Shown here piece by piece: positions 27,601 to 38,424 of a DNA stretch of 64,000 nucleotides. Source of the stretch: Furcasterigmium furcatum. Its lineage: Eukaryota; Ascomycota; Sordariomycetes; Glomerellales; Plectosphaerellaceae. The DNA is taken from contig BCIA01000002.1 of assembly GCA_001599815.1 (NCBI GenBank), positions 744,001 through 808,000 on the forward strand. The letters are read 5' to 3'. The notes below the pieces were generated by a model. It was not told the DNA's origin. It saw nothing but the letters and a program-made list of their open reading frames with translations, and ran no database searches. The translations under genes and the position numbers were made by a program. Each line of letters starts with the position of its first letter. The first letter of the stretch is position 1.

Positions 27601-28087
27601 CAAGGCGGCCGCCGCGGCCGTGTACGCCTGCCGCGCCCTGCGGTCGTTCACATTACATGGCAACCAGATGGGCGACCAGGCGGAGATGACGGACGAGGAG
27701 GACGACAACACGATGGACTGGGAGATGCGGCCGAAGCGCATGTGGCGCGACGAGATCTCGGACTACTGGGGCATGTACGTCTGCGCGCTCATCTGCTGGG
27801 CGTTCGGGCACCACGCGGGCGGCGGCGTGGGCGTGGAGGCGGAGGGGCCTTTCGCGCAGGATGTGGCCGGGGACGCGCCGGCACTCGGGTGGGTGCACAT
27901 GATGTCGACCCTGGGGCCGGAGGAGGCGATGGCGCGCCGGTCTCAGGGGGAGACGGTGGCCGTCGTCGGGCTGGCGAGGCGGTGGCTCGGGGCGGACGGA
28001 TCGGCGGATCGCAACCGGCTGTACACGGACGCGGTGCGGGTGCTGGGCAAGCTGGAGGACGGGGCGGGGTGGACGACGTTGTTCTGA
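24647..28087 (+). CDS. C2H2 zinc-finger transcription factor with fungal-specific TF domain
   Basis: Five exons, join(24647-25183, 25247-25377, 25436-26663, 26723-26842, 26960-28087), 1047 residues. Residues 1-165 are Ser/Thr/Asn-rich and disordered. Two C2H2 fingers follow at about 171-222: the first (CDQC...HLRRHQLSH) spans the first intron, the second (CTVPACDKAFHRKDLLDRHRQRH) ends at the second intron. Residues about 225-520 are Ser/Pro/Gln-rich. The C-terminal half contains the fungal-specific transcription factor (PF04082-like) region, with LDVYWEKVQDRFPIIH, an LFARFRGRR segment and LLAGCFVLDVHASVYQ. Introns are 63, 58, 59 and 117 nt. This architecture belongs to a Pezizomycotina group of nuclear regulators; the target pathway cannot be inferred. 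An in-frame Met at 24548 is a possible but weaker start. The unusually long upstream gene-free region fits a heavily regulated gene. Confidence 0.88.
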
Positions 28088-29509
28088 GCATTTTCATCTC
28101 GAGAATGGGGGTTCAAGCATAAAGCATGGCGCATTTGCATCAGGGGCTGGGTCAGGTATCAGTACTGAGTTGGTTGGGGGACGGACGCAACGGACTTTTG
28201 GGTATCACGACACGACGGTCGGCCGGTGGCCATGTATGATTACGAGTAATGAACTGGTAGGAGGGGAACGGCGATAGAGGAGCACACGGGTTACTTTACT
28301 TTACAGGTTTATTAATACGGCATAAGATGTTTTTTTCTTTTGAATATCAGGACTCAAGGGAAGGGGTAAGCTCACCGAACTCACCGAGCAGACCGAGCAG
28401 GCACTTGGCGCTGACCGACGGGCTAAACTCTCCGGGTACTTCTTTAGTACAAAGCTGGACTCCCCTGTTAGGGCCGGGGTGGAGTTGACGTAGGCCCCCC
28501 TGGCACCTGGACATAACTGACAGGCCTGAGATGGGTTTGGCGTGATGCAAGTGATGACCTCTTCCAGGTTCCTGGCAGTCCAACTGTTTGCCATTGCCAG
28601 CGCACTATGCACGAGATGATGCAGCTGATGATGCGGCTGCAGAAGGCATATGTAGGTATGAATGGTGGAATCTGGGCATCAGTTGGGCACGGTCCAGCTC
28701 GAGATGCAAGTGATGAGTCGAGAGTAGTTCGCGAGCCAGGACCCGACGACCAGCGCCGACCGAGCTGAAATGTGCGGGCTGATCGAAATTAATCAGAAGG
28801 CTCCGCTCTACTAATGACATGGGCCCGTTGCTTAGCGCCAGTCCTGACTCGATAGATGGATGAAAGAAGCTGTTGGGCAGGAGCTCACGGGCCCCCACTC
28901 CCAGCAGCTGGCTCTTGCCGCTGGGCGTCATGCCGCTTATTTTCGAGTTTGATGAGCTCCCGGCTGCCGCTTCAGCGCCTGGCCAGCGGACTGTGCACCC
29001 GCCGCCCAAAACCTCCCCTCGTGTTCATAACCAGCACCGTGGTGTCGCAAGACCAGATCCCATCACCACCAGCAAGTCCATCCCGCAGTCCAGTAAATAG
29101 CTTCAACCCCAGGTAAGCTGCCTCCAATAGGACCCCCAGAACCGGGCTGTCGTCATCGAGCCTCCCGCAGCCACACCAAACCGAAGTCAGGCACCCGACC
29201 TCCTTCCAGCAAGTGCCAGGCAGGTGTCTAGACCGTCGCTTCCGTCGTCACTGCCCTCCCTCCTTGAGCTCCCGTTGGCTCTTCTGCCCAATCCCACCGC
29301 TCTCCGTCCACACCAACAAGAGCCTCCCATACTCGACTAAGCTCCGTCACTTCCCTCCTTCCTCAACCTCCTGCTTCATCTTTCTCCCCCATCACACACA
29401 AATTCTGACCGACGACCAGACCGACAACTCGGCACTCCCATCATCTCGACGAATCCCCTTCCTGCGACCGCAGTTCGACAGACATCTATTAGCATCACCG
29501 TCGCTCACA
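28088..29509. other. Intergenic region
   Basis: About 1.4 kb between two plus-strand genes. It holds the 3' flank of the zinc-finger gene and the C/T-rich leader (29200-29509) of the CBM48 gene. Nothing else was recognised. Confidence 0.45.
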
Positions 29510-32185
29510 ATGCCTGGCACTTTCAACTTCACGTGGTATGTCTCGCCCGCCCCTCCATTCGCCAATTCCTCCCACAGACAGACGCCCTCTCGCCGTCGTC
29601 AAGATCCATTGGGCGGCGCGCATGGTCACCTGCGCATGGAGACTTTCCTTCAGGAATGTGGCGACAAGAGGCGCCCTGCGCGACTCGTCTCGGCTCTCTC
29701 TGATCACCTTATCGCCCTGTTCGGCCGAGCTGTGAGACACATGGCTGACCTGCTTCTTCTCTCTATTTAGGGCCCATCCCGCCGAAGAGGTCTACGTTAC
29801 CGGAACCTTCGACGACTGGACAAAGTCCGAGAAGCTCGAGAAGGTCGGCGACAAGTTCGAGAAGAACGTCACCCTGGCCGATGCCACCAAGAAGATCTAC
29901 TACAAGGTGGGTGCGCATGGTTTCTTTTTGTGTGCTCTGGCATTGGCATTGCGAATTGGCGCCCGCGATCGATGGTCTCGACATGGTCTGTTCGCTGGTC
30001 ACGAGGCGCCACACCGGATACCACCGCCCGCGCGATGGTAGCTGCGGACGCGCGAAGGATAGCCCTCTCGGCGGCGCAATCGTGGACGCAACCGGATGCC
30101 GCGGGTCCGACCCTCGCTCTGCTCCAGATTATGCGACGCTCCTCGCATCGGCGGATCGCGCTCCTGAACCGACATTTATTATCGCCCCTTCCGCAGCTCT
30201 TTTGCGCTGCCAATGATCGGCTATCTGACCCGAGTGGGAACGAGCACGACTGCTTTCGTCTGACCGCACATTCCGAGGCCCCGTATGACGCAACGCAAAT
30301 TCAACCCCAAACCCTGGGCTTTTGCTGGAGCTAGCGTCGAAGCAGCGAGAAGCTCCACGGAGGGAACGCTCGATCTAAGGCGCCAAGCCGTGGTTAATAT
30401 TGTGGGGAGCAAACGGCGCCCCTGCAACATGCAAGGCTCCCACAACACGAGATCACCTCAAGTCCCAGGTCGCAGGCCCCCTCCCCTGCAGTTGTTGGGT
30501 CCAAGGGAAAACAAGGCCCGCCGCGTCACCCGCGTCATACCCAGCTAACACACCGCCTTGCCCTCTTCCCTTCGCTTTTAACCTTTCTTGCTGCTGTTTC
30601 TGACCCATGATCCATCTCGCTGTCCTCATCTATACGCCCCCGCGCTGACACTCATATCCCCAACCTATAGTTCGTCGTTGACAACAACTGGATCACCGAT
30701 CACACTGCGCCGTCAGAGCCCGATCACGAGGGAAACGTAAACAACTTCCTTACACCCGAACAGATCGTGAAGGAGGAGCCTACCGCGGCAGCTGCAGTCA
30801 TGAGCACCGTCACCCCCGACGCCACCACCGCCGCCCTGGCCAAGGACGTCCCTCTTGAGAAGAAGGAGGAGAAGATCGAGGAGACTCCCACCCCCAGCGG
30901 CGGCCCTGGCGACTTCCCCACCACTCCTTCTAACGAGCTTGAGAACAAGCCCGTCAGCGTAAACCCTCTCCCTGCCACCGATGTCACTCAGCCCTCCGTC
31001 GTCCTCGCCCCCGGCGAGCCCATCCCCGCCTCGGCCAAGGCTGGCGACATCAACGCTGCTGTCACTCTGGACAAGGAGTCTTACGAGAAGAGCGACCGCC
31101 TCCCCGGGCTGACCGACGAGAACACCAAGCTGCCCGAGGCCAGCGCCACCACCATCCCCGAGTCGGGCCTGCCCATGCCCGCCGCCGCTATTGCCGCTGC
31201 CACCATTAACACCGTCACCCCCGAGTCCACCACCGCTGCTCTGGCCGCCGAGGTGCCCAAGGAGACCAAGACGGCCGAGGTTCCCGAGGTTGTCAAGGAG
31301 AGCCAGGAGAAGGCCGACGCCGCCCCTGAGGCCAGCGCTCAGCCTACCGAGGTTGCCGAGAAGGCTGCTGTCGAGGAGGAGCTCAAGGAGAAGGTCCCCG
31401 AGGCCCCCTCTACCGCTGAAGGCACCTCCGGTTTCGGCACTGAGAAGTCTGAGAAGGCCGGCATTGCCGCTACCGCCGTCACCGCCGGTGGCATCGCCCT
31501 GGCCGCTGCCACCGCTGCCAAGGACGCACTCTTCACCAAGGCGGAGCCTGCCGCGACCCAGGCTTCTGAGACCGCCACCGATCTCTCCAACCAGGCCACC
31601 GTTGCCGCCACCACCGCCGCTAACGATCTCCCCGAGCCCGTCAAGGAGAAGCTCCCCGAGTCCGCTCAGGAGGCCATCAAGACCCAGGCTCAGGAGAACG
31701 TCCGCCAGGAGGTCGCCCCCAACGTCCCCGAGGAGGTCAAGGAGTCCCTCACCGAGGCCGCCAAGAACCCCGAGGCTGCTGCCAACCCTGTCGCCGTTGA
31801 GGACAAGAAGGACGTCGAGGCTGAGCTTCTCAAGGAGGTCAAGGAGGTCCCCTCCGTCGACGAGTCGGCCGCTAAGGCCAGTGCTTCGGAGGCCAAGACT
31901 GCCGAGGAGCCTTCCGCTGCTAAGCCTGCTGAGAGCGAGACCAAGCCCACCGAGGAGACTGTCGCCGCAAAGGAGGAGACCAAGGTCGAGGAGCCCAAGG
32001 AGACGAACGGCACCACCGCTACCGACTCCAAGGCCGCCCCCGCCACCCCTGCCAAGGCCGAGTCCTCGTCGAAACCTACTTCCACCACTCCCAGCACCGG
32101 CGCCGCCACCTCGGAGAAGAAGAAGAAGAACCGCCTCAGCGCCTTCTTCGGCAAGATCAAGAGCAAGGTCTCCAGCAAGGACTAA
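29510..32185 (+). CDS. CBM48/AMPK glycogen-binding-domain protein (Crp1/Mdg1-like)
   Basis: Three exons, join(29510-29535, 29771-29906, 30671-32185), 558 residues. The first exon has only 26 coding bases (MPGTFNFTW). Residues 5-75 form a CBM48 (AMPK beta-type glycogen-binding) domain: TWAHPAEEVYVTGTFDDW, KIYYKFVVDNNW and DHEGNVNN. About 480 residues of Ala/Glu/Lys/Pro-rich low-complexity sequence follow, ending in a basic tail (KKKKNRLSAFFGKIKSKV) that could bind membrane or nucleic acid. The yeast relatives Crp1 and Mdg1 share the N-terminal domain; Crp1 binds cruciform DNA and Mdg1 acts in pheromone signalling, but function here is unproven. The tail contains a duplicated TVTPxxTTAALA block. 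Both introns (235 and 764 nt) are far longer than others in the window. Confidence 0.85.
29907..30670 (+). other. 764-nt intron of the CBM48 gene
   Basis: Donor AAG|GTGGGT and acceptor CCTATAG are set by joining KKIYYK to FVVDNN within the glycogen-binding fold. The intron is about ten times the local norm. Frames inside it are short and unrelated to known proteins. A regulatory element, small RNA or inserted sequence is possible but not visible by eye. Confidence 0.75.
30800..31258 (+). repeat. Duplicated coding block in the CBM48 tail
   Basis: Two blocks about 400 bp apart encode near-identical stretches: TVTPDATTAALAKDVP at about 30806-30853 and TVTPESTTAALAAEVP at about 31211-31258, each preceded by an Ala-rich run. 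This suggests an ancient internal duplication of the low-complexity tail. Confidence 0.6.
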
Positions 32186-32747
32186 GCGACCTCTTGCGTC
32201 AGCGAACACGGATGCCGCCTAATCCCCACCTGCGGCAGGCCTTGCTTCGGAAAAGGAAAAACACACAATATCCTCGGTTTATTTGGTACAGTGTCGGATC
32301 ATGTTGCTACGGCTATGGTCAATCGTGTCGTTTTATGATTCCCCCTGGTTTCTTGATTTCCCACAAGATCTTGAGAGAGCGCGACGAGGGACGGGTAGAA
32401 GGAGGAGGACGCGGACAGAGGAGAGGCCCGTCGAGAGACCGCGGGGCTGTCGGTGAAAGGGATGGTCTGTTTCCGTATATCTAACCGGGAGGTTGTCTGG
32501 GAGCTCACGGATACCTACGGCGGATTCTGCTTGTCCCCCCCTCATTGTTGGTGTAGGTATGCTTTGCTACTTTCGCATGACATGTCGGTTGGTCTCTTGG
32601 TAGTTAAATGAGAGTATATACCTCTGATACAGGGTTATGAGCCCCGCTCAGTGCAAAGTGATGACAGGGAAAGATCATGGCGGACGGACGGCACGCTGAC
32701 TTATATGATGAGGGCTACAAATTCTGCACTGGTCAAACATGCTCGCG
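32186..32747. other. Convergent intergenic region
   Basis: About 560 bp between the 3' ends of the CBM48 gene (plus) and the dihydroorotate dehydrogenase gene (minus). It should contain both 3' UTRs. No gene was seen. Confidence 0.5.
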
Positions 32748-33815
32748 TCAGCTGTCGCCGCTGATTCCCTCCGCGATCTTCGCAAACACGTCCACGCCGT
32801 GCCGTCCCAGCGCCGTGCCGACGCCGACGGCATACGCGCCCACCTTGCGCATGCGCCTGTACCCTGCCGCGTCGCTCACGCCCCCGACGCCGATGACGCG
32901 GATGTGCTGGAGCTCGGGGTGATGTCTGAGCATGCTCGCGAGGGACCTGACGTTGCCCAGGGCCAGGGGGTGGAGGGGGGCGCCGGCCATGCCGCCCAGG
33001 CCCGTCTCGCCGGGGAGAGCGTTGGCGAAGTCGTCGTCGTCGTCGTCGTCGCCTGAGGGGGAGAGGACGAGGCAGTTCCCGAGGGTGTTTGTGGCGGTGA
33101 GGAAGCTGATGCGGCAGGAGGATCGGGTGAGGGATCCGCGGGCGGTGTGGGTTGAGCTGTCGCGGAGGGCGTTGAGGAGGGTGTCGAACTGGGTTTGTGT
33201 GGTGTAGGGGGGAGTCTTGAGGCCGACGGGGATGGCGGGGGAGGGGGGCAGGACGGTGAGGTAGGAGGTGAGGCCGCGGGAGGAGTAGGCTGGCGGAGGG
33301 GCGGAGGGGATGTTTGGGCAGGAGAGGTTGATCTCCATGGCGAGGGGGATGTTGGGGAGTTGAGGCTGGGAGGTGGCGAGGGCCTCGTAGCAGCGGAGGA
33401 TGTCGGCGGGGGAGCCCGTGACGGAGATGATGAAGGGTTTGGAGGGCCGAGGGGAGATGTCTGGAGAGATCTCGTCGTGGATGGTCTTGATGAAGGCGAG
33501 ATACTCTGAGAGGCGGATGGGTGAGTAGCCTAAGTTGTTGAGGGAGCCGACGCTTCCCTGGGCGGTGTCATCTTGAGTTGACGGGGAAGAGGTAGCCGGG
33601 GAGAAGAACGTATACTGGTGTATTGCGTCGTCGTGGGGGAACCCTTCAATGAGTGATGTGCGAGTTGTGACGGCGCCGGTATTGGGGCAGTTATAGAGTG
33701 CTCGCAAGTCTTCGAGAGTCGTAGCCCAGGGGTTCGCGGAGTTGAGGAGGGGAGGGGAGATAGATAGCTCCGGAGGCGGGGGGCCTTCCATATTCAATGT
33801 AGTGCATTCAGACAA
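32748..33815 (-). CDS. Dihydroorotate dehydrogenase, class 1A (cytosolic fumarate) type
   Basis: Single-exon frame of 355 residues. The family oxidises dihydroorotate to orotate with FMN in pyrimidine synthesis. The N-terminus (SISPPLLNSANPWATTLEDL) and VTTRTS match the DHOD fold. The NLSCPN motif near 164-169 carries the catalytic-base Cys of class 1 enzymes, unlike the Ser of mitochondrial class 2 enzymes. IGVGGVSDAAGYRRMRKVGAYAVGVGT near 305-331 is the FMN phosphate-binding end. There is no mitochondrial presequence or membrane helix, which supports a cytosolic class 1A-type enzyme. Many Pezizomycotina carry such a gene besides the mitochondrial enzyme, so the physiological role may be secondary. 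An in-frame Met at 33791 is closer to the family start and may be the true one. A run of seven Asp lies near residue 252. Confidence 0.88.
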   Translation of the reverse strand: MSECTTLNMEGPPPPELSISPPLLNSANPWATTLEDLRALYNCPNTGAVTTRTSLIEGFPHDDAIHQYTFFSPATSSPSTQDDTAQGSVGSLNNLGYSPIRLSEYLAFIKTIHDEISPDISPRPSKPFIISVTGSPADILRCYEALATSQPQLPNIPLAMEINLSCPNIPSAPPPAYSSRGLTSYLTVLPPSPAIPVGLKTPPYTTQTQFDTLLNALRDSSTHTARGSLTRSSCRISFLTATNTLGNCLVLSPSGDDDDDDDFANALPGETGLGGMAGAPLHPLALGNVRSLASMLRHHPELQHIRVIGVGGVSDAAGYRRMRKVGAYAVGVGTALGRHGVDVFAKIAEGISGDS

Positions 33816-34674
33816 GCTATCGGTTCTGAAGTCTCTCTCTGTGTGTGTCCTCTACTTATGCGTGGTATGGTGAAGGACAACATCGTCATGGGTATGGCGG
33901 GGTCGTCGTGAAGCTCGCGATAAGGACTGAGCGGATGGAATTAGACAGGGCGATTCTCCAACTCTGGCGCCAACCCTGTGCTGATACGGGTACTTTCATG
34001 TGTGTATTATCGCAACCCCAGAGACTCTGACATATGTTGCTCGAAACCAAGATGTCTGTGATATCAGAGCAATATGAAATGCATGTAGTTTCACAGCAGC
34101 TAGTCATTAACTCGAGTAACATGTGTACTTGGGGGGAACTGAGTCGGGAGGTTGTGAGACAGGGGATGCCATCTGGACCTACACCCCGAGTCAGTGTAAG
34201 TGCATGTGACTTTCCACGTGACCTTCCCCGTGCCCCTACCGGCGACCCAGACTGGACGGAACGGGTCCCAACGTGCCGAGCCCAGAGACCCTCGAGTTCG
34301 TCGGCTTCCATCATCTGCCCCGCCAGTGACTCGGCTTGCCTTGCTTGCCATCCTCGATCACCTCTTCCTCCCCCCCATCATTCCCTCATGGGGTCCCATC
34401 CTTGGGCCCCGCTCCATCTACCGCCTGTCTATTCATCATTGAACATATCGTCACAACGCAGACACAGTCACGGCAGAGTCGTTGCTGCGTTTCGAAACCA
34501 GATGGTTGCTAATCATCCGGCGTCACGACCGTTCGTCTCCTAGTCGACCGACTCTTTTCTGCTACATCAACCCGCATCTTCCCATCACATCTCCTCGACC
34601 AGACGTCAAGCTTCTCCAACCGTCCACCTGTCTGTGTCCTACACAGAGCACCTTTCCTCGTTCCTTGGTCGATC
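33816..34674. other. Divergent intergenic region
   Basis: About 860 bp between the divergent dihydroorotate dehydrogenase and RING-protein genes, so it must hold both promoters. The part at 34540-34674 is C/T-rich. No other feature was recognised. Confidence 0.5.
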
Positions 34675-36654
34675 ATGAGCTCGGCAGGGTCGAACTTGGG
34701 CAAGTCCCTACCTCCGTCGTCGTCCCACTCGCCCTCTGTGCAACAACCCGGCGGCCCTGCGACTACGAGCTTCGAATCCGCCCGCCGACCTAGCCAAGCA
34801 TCACCATCCCATTCATTTCCTTCTCCCCGCAAAGGTCAAGCTGCTCGGAAACAGCACAAGAACCAGCGCCGGCCCGGTGCCAGCAACTCCCGCCACAACT
34901 CCGCTCACGACGACGATGACGACATGGCCGAAATCAGAGCCCTCCGAAATGCTTCGAGCCGACGCGGCCAGACGTCCATCACGCACCTGCTGAACTACAG
35001 CGTCCCCTCCCGTCATCACCATGACCACCACTCCTACGCCAGAAGCTATAGGAGGAATCCGACATGGGGTCCCGGCTCAGGCCATCACGCCACCGACAAG
35101 GCCAGATACGTTCATGCAAATTATCGATTCGTAGTTTCCCCAGAGGGCAACTACACCACGCAGGCGACAGATGCCGATGACCACCTGCAGTGGAACGATG
35201 TCATGCAAGTCCTTGCCTCCACTGAGTCACAGGCTACCAGCTGCCCCATCTGTCTCTCCGAACCCGTTGCCCCGAGAATGGCCAAGTGCGGGCACATCTT
35301 CTGCCTTCCCTGCTTGATCCGTTTCATGAACACCTCGACCGACGAGGACAACAAGGCGAACCGGGGTGCGAGGTGGAAGAAGTGTCCCATCTGCGAGGAC
35401 AGCGTGTACCTGCATGAGACTCGCCCCGTGCGCTTCTATGCCGGGCAAGAAAGCCCCCTTCCCAGGGTGGGCGACGACGTCGTCTTGAGGTTGATGGCGA
35501 GGACCACAAAGTCCACCCTCGCTCTGCCCTGGGAAGGCGGTGCAGACACCATGGACGTCGGGAACGACATCCCGTGGCATTATGCCGCCAACGTGCTGGA
35601 CTATGCGAGAATCATGAAAGGCACGGGAGAGTACATGTCCGAGCAGTTTGACGAAGAAATTCAGGCGCTGCAGAGGCAGGAGACGGAGGATCAGCTCCTC
35701 TACCACGAAGACGACGAGTGGACCCAGAAGGCCATCAAGGCCATCAATGCGGCAAAGGAGAAGGTCCAAGGGCTTGGGCAGGATGTCGCAGCCAGCGCAT
35801 CCGGCATGAGCCAGGGCAGGGCTGTCAAGCCCGACTTTTACTTCTACTCGTCACAACCACATCTTTACCTGTCGGCCTTGGACATTCGCATTCTCAAAAC
35901 GAAGTACGGCGACTTCTCGTCGTTCCCTTCGACTCTTCTGCCCCGAGTGGAGCACATTTCTACCGGCCACGTGCTGGACGACGTTCAGCGCAAGAGGGCA
36001 AAGTATCTCGGGCACCTGCCGTATGGCTGCATCATCAGTTTCCTGGAGTGCGACTGGACGGACATCGTCCCGGCCGAGATCCTTGATCAGTTCTCAGACG
36101 AGATCGAGAAGAGAAGAAAGCGAAATCGCGACAAGGTCGCCCAAGAGGACCGCGAGAGGCTACAGGCCGAGCGCCTCGAGGCAGCCGCGCTGCGCAGCTC
36201 GACCGGCCGCATGCGCCAGTACGACCCCATCGAGGAGGAGCACGTTCCGAAGCTCAACTCGGAGGATTTCCAACCACTCTCGAGCCACCCCGGGACGACA
36301 CCGCCAGAGCCCCGGGCCGGGTTCTCACAGCTTGCCTCCTTATCGACTAGCCCTTCGGCGCAGAGGACTGTCTGGGGCACGCCTGCCATCACCGCCTCGC
36401 CGGAACTAGGCCCTGTGCGCAACTTGGAGGCCGTCGACGACGGCTGGCTGAGGGAGGAGGAGTATCTCGGTGCCGCTGAGCTGTCCTTCCAGATGGAGGC
36501 GTTTGGCATTGCCGAGAGCAGCTCGAGCGGCGCTCCAAACGCGAACGCGAAAGCCAGTGGTGCTTCCGGCGGTGGCGGCGGCGGCGGTAAGGGCAAGAAG
36601 AAGAAGCAGCAGAAGATCACGCTGATGAGCACCGGCGGACGAAGGGGCAACTAA
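34675..36654 (+). CDS. RING-finger E3 ubiquitin ligase, Mag2/RNF10 family
   Basis: Single-exon 659-residue protein. The N-terminus (1-100) is Ser/Pro-rich and basic; residues about 101-180 contain the family segments ITHLLNYSVP and KARYVHANYRFVV. A C3HC4 RING lies at 190-240: CPIC, then CGHIFC, LPC and CPIC. The central region (VRFYAGQESPLP, LPWEGG, FYFYSSQPHLYLSALDIRILK) matches RNF10/Mag2. The long C-terminus has a coiled, charged segment (about 480-510) and ends with a Gly-rich, Lys-rich tail (GGGGGGGKGKKKKQQK). In yeast and man these ligases monoubiquitinate small-subunit ribosomal proteins (uS3/uS5) of stalled or excess 40S particles, linking the gene to ribosome quality control. The start is the first Met of the frame. 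Confidence 0.88.
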   Translation: MSSAGSNLGKSLPPSSSHSPSVQQPGGPATTSFESARRPSQASPSHSFPSPRKGQAARKQHKNQRRPGASNSRHNSAHDDDDDMAEIRALRNASSRRGQTSITHLLNYSVPSRHHHDHHSYARSYRRNPTWGPGSGHHATDKARYVHANYRFVVSPEGNYTTQATDADDHLQWNDVMQVLASTESQATSCPICLSEPVAPRMAKCGHIFCLPCLIRFMNTSTDEDNKANRGARWKKCPICEDSVYLHETRPVRFYAGQESPLPRVGDDVVLRLMARTTKSTLALPWEGGADTMDVGNDIPWHYAANVLDYARIMKGTGEYMSEQFDEEIQALQRQETEDQLLYHEDDEWTQKAIKAINAAKEKVQGLGQDVAASASGMSQGRAVKPDFYFYSSQPHLYLSALDIRILKTKYGDFSSFPSTLLPRVEHISTGHVLDDVQRKRAKYLGHLPYGCIISFLECDWTDIVPAEILDQFSDEIEKRRKRNRDKVAQEDRERLQAERLEAAALRSSTGRMRQYDPIEEEHVPKLNSEDFQPLSSHPGTTPPEPRAGFSQLASLSTSPSAQRTVWGTPAITASPELGPVRNLEAVDDGWLREEEYLGAAELSFQMEAFGIAESSSSGAPNANAKASGASGGGGGGGKGKKKKQQKITLMSTGGRRGN

Positions 36655-38424
36655 TAGAGCCGAGCCGGTTGTATAGACGGCGCTGAGAGATGGACGGGGC
36701 AGATGTCTTGCTGTCGGGTGCATCGGGATGCCGCGGCGCGGGTAGTGATGAGAGACCGGTAGGGTCTGGTGTTACTCGTTGCCTTCGTTGCTCGTTCGAG
36801 TCTTTTGCACACCACGCGCCATACTACTACTACATTCTCGCTCCTCGCTTCTTGTTTGACATCGGACGTCCTTTCATGGAAGTAGCGTTGAATATGCCTT
36901 TGGAGTTGAATATACGGGATTTATAGACCCAGAGAGGTTGGTTTTTCATTTTGAGGAGGGCTTTCCGATAATCTGTGCAGTATCAGTTGGCGGATACAGG
37001 ATCTCAGTCCGTAAATCCGTCCAAGAGCATGTGCCATCACCAGTTGCACCTCAGCATCGCTCCAGACACCCCTGACAAGGCAGTGGCCAACGTCCTTGCC
37101 TTGGTCTCTCTCGTTCTCCTTGACATCGTGCAACTGGGACCCTCGTGCCTGGGTGATCTGGCCCGGGCCACTTTCACTTCCCTCTCTATCATGGCGTCTG
37201 GTCCTGTTCCAACTCTAAGACTCTCTTAAAGTAGCACCTTCAACTACTTGATCTGGTGTGTCTCTCTACTGGGCCCCAACTTTCTGAAGTTGAGGGAGAG
37301 GCTGTGTCAATTATCTACGTCTCAGTTGAGTAGTTGTGAAAATCACTTCTAGCTCAGTAAGGGGCTATCTCGATCTTCTGAAGTCAAGAGAGAGGTCATC
37401 TCAACTTTCCAAGGCTCGATCTAAAGTCTGCGAGTTAACGAGGTCGTTCCGAGTGTGGCCATCTTTTCTGCGACTTACCACCGCCGAAGTTAGTAGTTCC
37501 CGAAAACACATCACTTTGCATGAGAGACCACGATATGAACTTGTCAAAGTAGATTTTCTGCTCTACGAACGTCTTCACCACCTCATCTCTCTCCTCTCCT
37601 CTCTCGCGTCGTCTTGCTCGGCCGCCGCCCCTCGGCGCGCAGGGAATATGCCAGAAAATGAAGAAGCAAAAGCAACACACGGGGGGAGAGAGCGCAGAGC
37701 TCCCGAGAAGAGACTGCCGCGCCTGGATTCCCAACAAAAGTTCCGCGTGCACCGGCCAGAAAACGCCCCCCTTTCTCCCTGACCGCCATCCCCCATGGCG
37801 GTGTAATCAAAAAAACAGATGCGACGATAACAAGTAGTCACACGGTGGTAATGGTAGAAGAGGTAGATATGTTGGATGGCGGGAAATGGTGCCGCAGGCT
37901 CTGCGGTGTGGATGTGTCGCTCATGCAAGTGACGCGATGCAATGCAGTGTAAATGCCGTGAGAGCGCGCTCTCGAGAAGAAACTCTCCGCTGGAAAAGAA
38001 GGGCAGGGGAGAGAGAGCGCAAGGAGGGGAGGGATCAACCGCTGCCCCCCTTTGCTGGATCAGTTGCCCTGCTGGCGTCCCCCGGATGAAGTGGCGCTGG
38101 GATATAATTACTCGCAATCATAGTTCCGTTGGTAAACAAAATGTCGACGGTGCAGTGCCGTCTCGTCCCCGGTGAAAGATGTTTGTTGAAGAGAATGTTG
38201 AATCATGCTCCCGGTGTCTTAGGCGTATCGTCCCAGATATGCGTCGGTCCTTGCCGCCTGGATCACCCGCGCTGGCATCTCCTGTATGTCTATGGCCGCA
38301 TGCTGGGTGGTGGGTCGTGGTCGTTGGCGTCGTTGCGTTGCTGGTCGCGGGACCAAATAGTGTGTGAGAGAAGAGAAGTCCGTCCGTTCAAGTCGTCGCG
38401 GTTGGCTGTTCGGCCTGCAGCCCT
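36655..38424. other. Convergent gene-free stretch
   Basis: About 1.8 kb between the 3' ends of the RING gene (plus) and the DUF3405 gene (minus). Two imperfect copies of a sequence around TTCTGAAGT..GAGAGAGG lie at about 37280-37315 and 37375-37410. Otherwise only short frames with no recognisable product. Confidence 0.45.

Noticed and set aside
30713..32209. A 498-codon minus-strand open frame opposite the CBM48 gene.
   Set aside because: It is a Leu/Gly/Ser-rich antisense shadow of an Ala/Glu/Lys-rich GC-biased coding region, with no domain resemblance.
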